Positions 1 to 7,780 of a stretch of DNA of 10,233 nucleotides are shown here, one piece after another. Numbering within the stretch: the stretch's first letter is position 1; every line of letters starts with the position of its first letter. The stretch spans positions 1 through 10,233 of the forward strand of contig CAKTXR010000076.1 of assembly GCA_934631025.1 (NCBI GenBank), written 5' to 3'. Both the position numbers and the translations under genes were made by a program. The notes beneath the pieces were generated by a model that saw nothing but the letters and a program-made list of their open reading frames with translations, had not been told where the DNA came from and did not search any database. The DNA comes from an uncultured Clostridia bacterium (lineage in GTDB: Bacteria; Bacillota; Clostridia; Christensenellales; Aristaeellaceae).

Positions 1-159
1 GCGGGGAATCTGTTCATCGTGACATTTCCGGCAAGGCACGCGCCGAAGCTGCGGGAGTACGCCTATCCCGACGCCTTCGCCGATACCCTCGAGGCGCTGA
101 ACGTCTTCGTCCAGGACGCCATTACTCAGTTGATTCAGGATAAATTGAGGAAAGCTTGA
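1..159 (+). CDS. C-terminal end of an unrecognised protein (5' end outside window)
   Basis: Frame 1 is open from the first base to TGA at 157-159, giving 52 residues beginning AGNLFIVTFPARHAPKLREY and ending IQDKLRKA. Third codon positions are rich in G and C (gcc, gac, ttc, ctg), like the other genes here. Frame 3 is also open to about position 137 but gives an arginine-rich product typical of a shadow frame. The last 25 or so residues look like an amphipathic helix (DTLEALNVFVQDAITQLIQDKL). I do not recognise the family and no catalytic motif is visible. It is followed by a hairpin at 178-203 and a 400-base gap, so it probably belongs to a separate transcription unit from the giant gene downstream. 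Confidence 0.55.
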   Translation, partial: AGNLFIVTFPARHAPKLREYAYPDAFADTLEALNVFVQDAITQLIQDKLRKA

Positions 160-177
160 GCATGGATCTGCCCCCCG

Positions 178-203
178 CCGCGCATTCTTTGATGGATGCG
201 CGG
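178..203. terminator. Hairpin after the first gene, possible weak terminator
   Basis: A perfect 8-bp inverted repeat, CCGCGCAT at 178-185 and ATGCGCGG at 196-203, encloses a 10-base loop and starts 18 bases after the stop at 159. No T-run follows (the next bases are AGTGAGGG), so it is not a standard intrinsic terminator. It may be a weak or factor-assisted one, or simply a stable 3' end. Confidence 0.35.
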
Positions 204-395
204 AGTGAGGGATTGTAGTGGGGCGTTGACTCGGTTAGTGGCGGTTGAAGAGCGTTTTTCAAAGATAGTCATGTGTGATCAGCCCGGCCATCAGGCGGCA
301 TTTTCACTGGAGACGCAAGCCGTCGCTCCAGACTCATGACAATGCGGTTCATGGCGTTTGACGTTCAAATTCAATCATTTCTTTCATGTGATGTA

Positions 396-466
396 TTGTA
401 GAGCTGCGTTTATTTGGAATATATTTAAAATTGTGTATTAAATTCGAAATACGTGTGTAGTAAAAT
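396..466 (+). promoter_or_regulatory. Candidate promoter zone for the giant secreted protein
   Basis: Within the A+T-rich block the best pairing I can see is TTGTAG (396-401), an 18-base spacer, and TATATT (420-425), with 3/6 and 5/6 matches to the sigma-A consensus. A TAAAAT at 461-466 is an alternative -10 box but has no good -35 box at the right distance. The location is reasonable, but the exact boxes are a guess. If transcription starts near 430, the leader would be about 130 bases long. Confidence 0.3.
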
Positions 467-547
467 GAATTATAGATACATGATTAAATGCGATGCTTTT
501 CGAAGCTGAGCGCGATGTGAGAAGTGTTCCTGTACGACTTCTGTTGC

Positions 548-554
548 AAAGGAG
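548..554 (+). promoter_or_regulatory. Ribosome binding site fixing the giant gene's start at 563
   Basis: AAAGGAG lies 8 bases before ATG at 563-565. It decides between two in-frame starts. The ATG at 524 has no Shine-Dalgarno sequence and would add 13 residues (MFLYDFCCKGDLT) ahead of a clean signal peptide. The ATG at 563 begins directly with a typical Sec leader, MSRTLKVVLSLILAV. Confidence 0.9.
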
Positions 555-562
555 ATTTGACT

Positions 563-3500
563 ATGTCGCGAACTCTGAAGGTCGTTCTCTCACTGATTTT
601 GGCGGTGGCCTGTCTGGCAACGGGCCTTGTTCCCGATGTGTTTGGGGCGGCGCTCGTGCAATCGATGCAGGCCCATGCGGAGGCGGATAAGGCCGCCGAC
701 GATGCGCAGCCGGTTACCGGCGAATTGGCCAGCGGCGGATGGCGGTATCGGGTCTGTGCCGACGGCTATATTGAGCTGCTTGGTTATACGGACGCTTCCG
801 CGACGACGCTGACGCTGCCCGCCGCCCTTGAGGGCGCGTGGGTTGTTCGCATTGCGGAAAACGGCTTTGCGGAGAACGCGGCGCTCAGCGACGTGACCAT
901 TCCCGCGCAGATCAGCGAAATCCCCGATTCGGCGTTTTCCCATAACGCCAGCCTGACGATCCATGCCTATAACGGCACGGCGGCGCTGCTGTTTGCGAAT
1001 AAGCGCGGATTTGTGCAGGACAATCGCTCTGAGTTCGATTTCTTTGAGGATATTCTCGATCTCAGCGAAATGAAATCGGCCCAGTGGAGCCTGAGCGGTT
1101 CGTCGGTGACGTTCGAAGCGCCCTATTCGCGGATGCTGCGCGCGGGCATGAAGGTCTATCTGCCCCGAAAGGGCGAATTGACCAACGGCCTGCCGGTCAG
1201 GATCGTATCCTGCGCCGATGGAACGGCGAGCTATGAGGAGCTGAACTTTGCCGATGCGATCAGGTCGTTCGACGTGCAGAACGTGCAGCTGACGCCGGAC
1301 GTTGAGAATATCCAGATTCTGGCCGAGGGCGTTGAGCTTGATCCCACGACGGCAAAAAGGACGATTACGGGCAGCGCTTCAGCGCCACTGAAGTTTAAGC
1401 TTAAGTTCAAAGTCAATGAGATATTGAGCGTAAGCGGCAGCGTCAGCTATACGCCCAGCCTGTCTGCATCGCTGGATTACGGTTTTTTCAAGCTCAATGA
1501 GCTTGCCTATGAATGCAAATCAACGATTTCGTATGAAATAAAGGTAACCGGTAAGAGTAAGCTGATCAAGAAAAATTTGAAGACAAAGTCTCTAAAGCTG
1601 GCCAGAGTTCCAATGGTCAGCGGGACGCTTGTCCGTTTCTGGCTTGAGCTGACCCTTGAAGTTAATCCGGAGGGAGAAATCACTGTCAAAGGCACCATGG
1701 AGACGTCGGAAAAAGTGTCTCTGAAGAACGGAAAGGTGACAAAGTCCAAGAACGTTTCCAATAAACCGATTAACATCTCGGCGGCGGCGAGCCTGAAGGT
1801 CGAGCTTAAGGGCGCAATCACTATGCGTCTGGGATTCACATCAATTCAGACAAATATCAAAGTGGCCGAGCTGGCTGTTTCCTATGGATGGAAGCTTTCG
1901 GCGGAAACGAGTACGGAGGCAGTGCCTGCTTGCGTGGATTTGACTTACTCTCAAACATTCAAGGTTACGTTGGAAGCCGGCATTTTGGAAGCGAAGGTTG
2001 CAGGCAAGGAAATTAGGACGACCAAGATTTTTGGCGGCGAAGTATTCAATGAAACGCATGAAAGGGCAAAATTGCACTTTGAATATGCATTGGGAAAGTT
2101 TGTGAGCGAGTGCACGCGCAGCCGCTATGCGACCGTCAGCTACTATATCGGGCCGAACGATCAGAAGGCGGATTGTATGACGATCACGGTTAATAAGGGC
2201 GCGGTGCTGTCCAAGCCGTCGAATCCCTCTCGCAGCGGATATACATTCGAAGGATGGTATAAGGACGATAAATTCAAAACGCTCTGGGATTTTGCCAATG
2301 ACAAGGTGACAGGGGACATAACGCTGTACGCAAAGTGGAAGAACAACGCGACGGGCGCGACCGTAACGCCGGCCCCTGAAGAGCCGGACGAAGAAGGGCC
2401 GATTCCGGATTCCTCGCGCCTGCTCACGGCGGCGGAATCGATGCCGTATCTGAAATATGAAATCACCGACGACGGCGTGGAAATCACGGGTTATAACGGC
2501 CGCCCGATCGCGCTCACAATCCCCGATGAAATCGAGGGAAGAAAGGTTGTCTCCATAAAGGAACGCGCCTTTAAGGGCTGCAAGACGCTCAAACAGATTG
2601 TTCTGCCGGACGGCATAACGACGATGGGAGAGTGCGCGTTCCAGGGAACGTATCTTACATCCGTGCGAACGCCCGCCAGCTGGACGAAGGTTGTCAGTTC
2701 GGCGCCTGTTGTTGGTGACATTGCGCTTATGTCGCCTTTCGCGGGATGCACGACGTTGAAAAGCGTTGCTGTGCCGCAGGGCGTGACTATGGTGCCCGAT
2801 TATGCCTTTAATGGTAGAGCAGAGGACGAATGCCCGACGGCCAGCATTACGAGCGTCAGTCTGCCGGATACGCTGACTGAGATTGGCGTGTATGCTTTTG
2901 GTGAAACAGGTATTTCGTCGATCGTATTGCCGGACAGTATAACAGCGATGGGATCATTTGCGTTTGCAGGAAGTCATCTTAGCTTTGTGCGAACACCTGT
3001 CAGTTGGACGGAAACTATTCCGTATAAAAGATTGAACACATACTATGCTTCTCCTTTTGAGGACTGCGAAATGCTGAAAAGTGCCGTTGTGCCCGAAGGA
3101 GTAAAAGTGTTGCCGCACTCTGCGTTTGATTTTGCTAAAAATCTTGTGGACATTAGCCTTCCGAGCACGCTTGAGGAGATTGGTAATAATGCTTTCTACG
3201 CGACAAGTATTTCGTCAATAAAACTTCCAGATGAGCTTAAAGTTATAGGAACGGAAGCTTTTGCGGAATGCGATAATTTAAAAAGCATAGTACTTCCGGA
3301 TAGCATTACAACCATGGGAACAAATGCGTTCGCTTATACGGGTCTTACATCCGTAAGAACGCCGCTTAGTTGGACGGATATTATTTCACCGGAATATGAT
3401 GACGGAGCATATTGCCACTCACCTTTCGACTGTTGCGACGATTTGAAAACAATTGTTGTGCCGGAAGGCGTGACTAAACTGCCTGATTGCGCTTTTCATT

Positions 3501-6500
3501 CAAATCCAATTGAAGGATGGATTCCTGATGTGGATGTAAGATTGCCGAGTACGCTTGAGGAAATAGGAGCGTGTGCTTTTTCATCGTCAGGCATTTCGTC
3601 GATACGACTTCCGGAAGGACTTAAGGTCATAGGTGCGTCCGCATTTGAAGATTGCGGATGGCTAACGGACATCAACCTGCCGGACAGCATTACGACGATT
3701 GGTGCTTACGCGTTCTTTTGGACCAGCCTTACAACTGTGCGGACGCCTCTTAACTGGACAAAAGTTACTCAGGGTATACATGAATACGAAGGTGTAAGCA
3801 GGAAAACAGGTTCTCCCTTTGAGGGATGTCAGACATTGAAAAATGTTATTGTGCCCGAGGGGGTAACTGTACTGCCCGATAATGCTTTCAACTTTAAGGA
3901 ACAAAATCCTTTTGCTTTAAATGTTCGCGAATACGGCGATATGACCATCAGCCTGCCCAGCACGCTGACAAAGGTGGGCGAAAACGCCTTTGCCGGAACC
4001 AACTTTTCGGAAATCGTCCTCCCAAAGTCGGTCGCGGCGATCGGCGCGAGGGCGATGGCGAGCTGCGCGTCGCTGAAGCGGATCGTGTTCATGGGCGACG
4101 TTCAGTCCATGGGCGAGGCCGTGCTCGAGGATACGCCGGTCGAGCAGATCTGCGCGCCGAGCAGCGGCAGCAGTGTGAGGAGTTATCTGGAGAAAAACTA
4201 TCCGGCCGTGCGGCTGTTCGGCCTGCCCTCGGACTACCATGTGCTCAGCTGGCAGAACACCGGCGACGCGGCGCTGCCCGATCAGACGGTTCAGGCCGGA
4301 CTGAAGATCACGCGGCCGGCGGAGCCTTCCTATGCCGAGCATACCTTCGGCGGCTGGTACAGCGACGCGGCCTGCACGCAGGCGTGGGATTTCGAAAAGG
4401 ACGTCATGCCCGACGGCAATCTGACGCTCTACGCCCGCTGGCTCTATACGCCGGCCGGCTTCAGCTATACGATCGCGGACGGCTTGGCGACCATCACGGC
4501 GTATGAGGGCAGCGCCGTCAATCTGGTCATTCCCGATGAAATTGGCGGCGCGGCGGTCGGCGCGCTGGCGGCGGAATCGATTCCGGACAGCGTGGCCCGC
4601 CTGACCATTCCGGCCGGCGTTACGGAGATCGACGCGAAGGCGTTCCGCTATGCGGGCGGCCTGACCTCGATTGCGGTGGCGGCTGGAAACGCCGTCTATC
4701 GCAGCGAGGACGGCGTGCTCTATCGCGGCAATACGCTGATCTGCTATCCGCAGAGCCGGGCCGGCGAGAAATTCACCGTGCCCGACGGTGTTTCCGCCAT
4801 TGGCGAGCGCGGCTTCTATGACTGCGATATTCTCCGCGCGCTGACGATCTCCGCGGGCGTTGGGAGCCTCGGCGAATATGGCGTATACGACTGCGACAAT
4901 CTCACATCGGTCGCCTTCGCCGCCGACGTGAACGCGATTGCCGACGGAAATTTCCTGCTGTGCGCGAACGACCTGAATGTGACCGGCCCGATCGGCGCGG
5001 AAAAGCTGACGGCCTATGCGGACGGCGCGTATGTCAATTACAATATGTATAACCTGATCTACGTCCAGGGCGGCGCGGCGATCGCTTCCAGTTCGCTGCG
5101 CGCCGGCGAAAGGATCGGGGAACTGCCCGCGCTCGAAGCGGAGGGCGAGAAGGCGTTCCTGGGCTGGTCGACCACGGAGGACGGCGGCAGTCTGTGGACG
5201 GCGGGCGATACCCTGATGCCCGAAAGCGATATGATATTCTACGCCGTATTCGGCTATCTTTTCGAGTATGAAGCGGCGGACGGCGGCGTGATCCTGACAA
5301 AGTATACCGGCGCTGAGACGCGCGTCAAGGTGCCCATGAGCATCGACGGGCAGAAAGTCGTCGGCATTCGAGCGGATTGCTTTGCGGATAAGAGCGTTAC
5401 GCTCCTGGGTGACGGCAGCACGCTTGTCGAGGACTTTGCCAGCGCGTGGGGACTGACCTTTGAAAAGATTGCGTATCGGCTGAGCTTTGAAACCAACGGC
5501 GGCACGAAGGCCGCGGCCAGAGAACTGTGCGCGGGCGACGAGATCATTCTCCCCACGCCGGTGCGGCAGGGCTATGCGCTCAACGGCTGGTATACAAACG
5601 CGGCGCTGACGGAAGCGTGGACGGCGGACGATCCGATGCCTGCCGGCGATCTGACGCTCTATGCGCGCTGGAAGCGCACCGACGAGACGGCCGTCAGCGT
5701 GCCCTTTACGTTCGAAGAGACGGAGGGCGGCCTGACCATCACCGGCTTTACAGGCGAGTTTGGCAAGGTCGAAATTCCGGAAAGCATCAACGGCCAGGCG
5801 GTCGTCGGTATCGCTGATTATGCCTTTGAGGGCAACGCCTATATGCAGGTGGTCAGCGTTCCCGCATCCGTCGTGTCCATTGGCGAAAACGCCTTTGCCG
5901 ACAGCGCGCTGTACAGCATAACGATGGCGGGCGTAAAGACGATCGGCGCGCACGCGTTTGAGGGCTGTGCGGCGCTGGCGGAGGTCGCGCTGCCGGATAC
6001 GCTGACGGCGCTCGGCGCTTATGCGTTCCAGGATTGCAGCGCGCTGCTGAATATCGAGCTGCCCCAGAGCGTTGTGGCGCTGAGCGAGGGCCTGTTCTCC
6101 GGCTGCGAGTGGCTGGTGAGCGTCGGCCTGCCGGCGGGGCTTGAAACCATAGGCGCAGGGGCCTTCCGCGGATGCGCGCGCATTGCGGCGATCGACGTCG
6201 GCGCTAATGTGTCCGAAATTTCTTCGGACGCGTTCGACGGCTGCAGCGCGCTGACGGCGTTCAGCTCTGCGGATGGCAATATGTACTATAAGACTGTGGA
6301 CGGCGTGCTGTTTAATAAGGCCGGCACGCAGCTGATGGCGTATCCGGCGGGCAGGGCGGATTCGATTTACGCGATTCCCGGCGGCGTGACCATGATCGCC
6401 GCAAACGCCATGCGCAGCAGCCGGATTACGGAATTGCGGCTGAACGACGAGCTGACGGCCATCGGCGAGGGCGCGCTGAGCGGCTCCATGCTGCTCGAAA

Positions 6501-7576
6501 CGATCGCCTTTAATAAAAAGCTGACCGACATTGGCGCGAACGCCTTTGAGGGCTGCGCCAATCTGCGCGAGGTTACAATTCCGGACAGTGTCGGGAAGAT
6601 CGGGGCGGAAGCGTTCGATATGACGGGGCTGACTCGGATTTATATTCCGCCGCAGACGGAACTGGGCCGGAACGCCGTTCCCGCGCTGGACGGCCTGACG
6701 ATCTATGGACAGGCCGATTCCGAGGCGGAAATCTATGCCGAGGCGCAGGGAATACGCTTTATCGACTCCTCGAGGGACGTTGAAGTGACGGGAATATCCA
6801 TACCGGAAACGCTCAGCATTCAGCCGGAAACGACGGCTGCGCTGACGGCGACGCTCGAGCCGTCCGATACGACGGAGCGGCGCGTGCTCTGGAGCAGCGC
6901 GGATGAAACGGTCGCGGCAGTGACGGAGGACGGCGTCGTGCAGGCGCGGTCGATCGGAACGACGGTCATTACAGCGAAGGCGGCCAACGGCTCGACGGCG
7001 GAATGCACCGTCACGGTGGCTAAAGAGAAAATCACGGCGGAAAGCATCGCGCTTTCTGCGGCGGAGATCAATCTCCTTGTCGGAGAAATGCGCGCCGTTT
7101 CGGCGACGGTGCTTCCGAACAACGCCGACGACGGCGCGGTGAGCTGGTCTGTCGAGGATCCCGAGATCGTCTCGTGGATCAACGGAAGTCTGGTCGGCAT
7201 GGCCGTGGGCCAGACTGTCCTGACTGCGACGACGGCGGGCGGCTTGAAGGCCCAATGCACGATAACCGTAAAGCCCGGGCCGATGGGCAGGCCGGATTTC
7301 GAGCTGCCGCAGGCGCTCAAGGCGATCGAGCCCGAGGCGTTTACAGGGCTGGCGATGAAGATCGTGCTTTGTCCGGACGGCCTGGAGACGATCGGCGCGA
7401 GGGCCTTTGCGGGCTGCGAAGCGCTGAGACAGATCTATATTCCCGCAAGCGTTGCCGAGATTGCGGCGGATGCGTTCGCGGATTGCAGCCGCTTCTTGGT
7501 CATATACGGCGAGGAGGGGAGCGCGGCGGAGCGATTTGCCGACGAGAACGGCTATGCCTTTTCATCGAAAAGGTAG
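563..7576 (+). CDS. Giant secreted BspA-type LRR protein with InlB B repeats and BIG2 domains
   Basis: A 2337-residue extracellular protein, probably an adhesin or ligand-binding surface protein; this role is inferred from the families. Seen in order: a Sec signal peptide (about 1-41, likely cut after AHA39 or AEA41); an LRR cap (60-150); a beta-rich, Lys/Ser/Thr-rich region that I cannot assign (about 151-525); InlB B (Listeria-Bacteroides) repeats at about 527-592, 1225-1293, 1497-1563 (degenerate) and 1638-1703, with the GWY...LYAKW signature; LRR blocks of BspA type (LPDxITxIGxxAFxxC) after each; two BIG2 Ig-like domains (2072-2152, 2157-2236); and a final LRR (about 2243-2337). DGVLY/DGVLF...YP motifs typical of BspA proteins occur in the third and fifth LRR blocks. 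There is no LPxTG, SLH, choline-binding or C-terminal membrane segment, so how it is retained on the cell is unclear. Base composition is uneven: parts of 1390-2090 and 2880-3930 are much more A+T-rich than the rest. The family call is secure; the ligand is unknown. Confidence 0.96.
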   Translation: MSRTLKVVLSLILAVACLATGLVPDVFGAALVQSMQAHAEADKAADDAQPVTGELASGGWRYRVCADGYIELLGYTDASATTLTLPAALEGAWVVRIAENGFAENAALSDVTIPAQISEIPDSAFSHNASLTIHAYNGTAALLFANKRGFVQDNRSEFDFFEDILDLSEMKSAQWSLSGSSVTFEAPYSRMLRAGMKVYLPRKGELTNGLPVRIVSCADGTASYEELNFADAIRSFDVQNVQLTPDVENIQILAEGVELDPTTAKRTITGSASAPLKFKLKFKVNEILSVSGSVSYTPSLSASLDYGFFKLNELAYECKSTISYEIKVTGKSKLIKKNLKTKSLKLARVPMVSGTLVRFWLELTLEVNPEGEITVKGTMETSEKVSLKNGKVTKSKNVSNKPINISAAASLKVELKGAITMRLGFTSIQTNIKVAELAVSYGWKLSAETSTEAVPACVDLTYSQTFKVTLEAGILEAKVAGKEIRTTKIFGGEVFNETHERAKLHFEYALGKFVSECTRSRYATVSYYIGPNDQKADCMTITVNKGAVLSKPSNPSRSGYTFEGWYKDDKFKTLWDFANDKVTGDITLYAKWKNNATGATVTPAPEEPDEEGPIPDSSRLLTAAESMPYLKYEITDDGVEITGYNGRPIALTIPDEIEGRKVVSIKERAFKGCKTLKQIVLPDGITTMGECAFQGTYLTSVRTPASWTKVVSSAPVVGDIALMSPFAGCTTLKSVAVPQGVTMVPDYAFNGRAEDECPTASITSVSLPDTLTEIGVYAFGETGISSIVLPDSITAMGSFAFAGSHLSFVRTPVSWTETIPYKRLNTYYASPFEDCEMLKSAVVPEGVKVLPHSAFDFAKNLVDISLPSTLEEIGNNAFYATSISSIKLPDELKVIGTEAFAECDNLKSIVLPDSITTMGTNAFAYTGLTSVRTPLSWTDIISPEYDDGAYCHSPFDCCDDLKTIVVPEGVTKLPDCAFHSNPIEGWIPDVDVRLPSTLEEIGACAFSSSGISSIRLPEGLKVIGASAFEDCGWLTDINLPDSITTIGAYAFFWTSLTTVRTPLNWTKVTQGIHEYEGVSRKTGSPFEGCQTLKNVIVPEGVTVLPDNAFNFKEQNPFALNVREYGDMTISLPSTLTKVGENAFAGTNFSEIVLPKSVAAIGARAMASCASLKRIVFMGDVQSMGEAVLEDTPVEQICAPSSGSSVRSYLEKNYPAVRLFGLPSDYHVLSWQNTGDAALPDQTVQAGLKITRPAEPSYAEHTFGGWYSDAACTQAWDFEKDVMPDGNLTLYARWLYTPAGFSYTIADGLATITAYEGSAVNLVIPDEIGGAAVGALAAESIPDSVARLTIPAGVTEIDAKAFRYAGGLTSIAVAAGNAVYRSEDGVLYRGNTLICYPQSRAGEKFTVPDGVSAIGERGFYDCDILRALTISAGVGSLGEYGVYDCDNLTSVAFAADVNAIADGNFLLCANDLNVTGPIGAEKLTAYADGAYVNYNMYNLIYVQGGAAIASSSLRAGERIGELPALEAEGEKAFLGWSTTEDGGSLWTAGDTLMPESDMIFYAVFGYLFEYEAADGGVILTKYTGAETRVKVPMSIDGQKVVGIRADCFADKSVTLLGDGSTLVEDFASAWGLTFEKIAYRLSFETNGGTKAAARELCAGDEIILPTPVRQGYALNGWYTNAALTEAWTADDPMPAGDLTLYARWKRTDETAVSVPFTFEETEGGLTITGFTGEFGKVEIPESINGQAVVGIADYAFEGNAYMQVVSVPASVVSIGENAFADSALYSITMAGVKTIGAHAFEGCAALAEVALPDTLTALGAYAFQDCSALLNIELPQSVVALSEGLFSGCEWLVSVGLPAGLETIGAGAFRGCARIAAIDVGANVSEISSDAFDGCSALTAFSSADGNMYYKTVDGVLFNKAGTQLMAYPAGRADSIYAIPGGVTMIAANAMRSSRITELRLNDELTAIGEGALSGSMLLETIAFNKKLTDIGANAFEGCANLREVTIPDSVGKIGAEAFDMTGLTRIYIPPQTELGRNAVPALDGLTIYGQADSEAEIYAEAQGIRFIDSSRDVEVTGISIPETLSIQPETTAALTATLEPSDTTERRVLWSSADETVAAVTEDGVVQARSIGTTVITAKAANGSTAECTVTVAKEKITAESIALSAAEINLLVGEMRAVSATVLPNNADDGAVSWSVEDPEIVSWINGSLVGMAVGQTVLTATTAGGLKAQCTITVKPGPMGRPDFELPQALKAIEPEAFTGLAMKIVLCPDGLETIGARAFAGCEALRQIYIPASVAEIAADAFADCSRFLVIYGEEGSAAERFADENGYAFSSKR
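2603..3991 (+). repeat. Four tandem LRR super-repeats of 108-128 residues within the giant gene
   Basis: Each unit begins LPDxITxxGxxAF, continues through an xVRTPxxW motif and SPFxxCxxLKxxxVPxGVxxLP/VPxxAF, and leads into LPxTLxxIG/VGxxAF. Units start at 2603, 2927, 3293 and 3677, spaced 324, 366 and 384 bases. Conserved segments alternate with two variable loops. Loop A, between VRTPxxW and SPF, has 16, 14, 15 and 18 residues. Loop B, between the following AF and LPxTL, has 17, 10, 15 and 21 residues. Units 2 and 3 carry one extra LRR of about 23 residues (LPDELKVIG / LPEGLKVIG) that unit 1 lacks. Synonymous codons differ between copies, so these are old or diversified duplications rather than a fresh copy. 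Confidence 0.9.
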
Positions 7577-7627
7577 ACGGAGCCTATCATACTTAAATAT
7601 TGCAGAACCTCAATGAAGGGCGGAACG

Positions 7628-7780
7628 ATGATTCGCAGGCTGAGATTCCTCTTAGGGGTTTTGCTGATCTCTTCGATATGCGCAGCGCGGGCTGAACAGC
7701 TCACGCTGCCCGCGCAGCTGCTGGAAATCGGCGAAGAGGCGTTTGCGGGGAATACGGAGATCAGCGAGGTTGTTCCATGA
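7628..7780 (+). pseudogene. Signal peptide plus single LRR: probable stump of a second BspA-like protein
   Basis: A 50-codon frame starts at ATG 7628, preceded by AAGGGCGG about 4 bases upstream; an in-frame ATG at 7613 lacks such a site. The product opens with MIRRLRFLLGVLLISSICAARA, a clear Sec signal peptide with an ARA cleavage site, and continues EQLTLPAQLLEIGEEAFAGN followed by TEISEVVP and TGA. The second half is a well-formed BspA-type LRR (LPxxLxEIGxxAFxxN), the same type as in the giant protein 51 bases upstream. Proteins of this family normally carry many such repeats, and here the frame stops where the next LP-strand should begin. The simplest reading is a truncated gene whose remainder was deleted. 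A genuine short secreted peptide is possible but less likely. Confidence 0.6.

Larger units (their letters stand above)
160..562. other. Intergenic region upstream of the giant LRR gene
   Basis: No credible gene is seen on either strand over this roughly 400-base gap. It contains the 178-203 hairpin, a second imperfect hairpin at 308-330 (TGGAG-ACG pairing with CGT-CG-CTCCA around a CAAGC loop, with a 2-base bulge), and a short near-palindrome TTTGACGTTCAAA at 357-369. From about 365 to 490 the composition becomes strongly A+T-rich, the usual look of a promoter region in a G+C-rich genome. The minus strand has a 27-codon frame at roughly 271-354 with no visible homology, which I do not call. 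Confidence 0.6.

Noticed and set aside
163..219. An 18-codon frame MDLPPAAHSL... just after the first gene
   Set aside because: No ribosome site, spans the 178-203 hairpin, and has no recognisable content.
524..562. An upstream in-frame ATG that would lengthen the giant protein by 13 residues
   Set aside because: It has no Shine-Dalgarno site and would put a Cys-rich non-leader segment before the signal peptide. The ATG at 563 has AAAGGAG at ideal spacing.
2603..3991. CRISPR-like array suggested by regular repeats at about 324-384 base spacing
   Set aside because: The repeats are coding, far too long and variable in period, and translate to LRR units in one continuous frame.
3917..7255. A 1112-codon open frame on the minus strand, antisense to the giant gene
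   Set aside because: The product is a low-complexity Arg/Ala/His-rich sequence with no recognisable domains. Such frames arise opposite G+C-rich repetitive coding sequence with biased codon use. The plus-strand frame has a signal peptide, ribosome site and several known domains.
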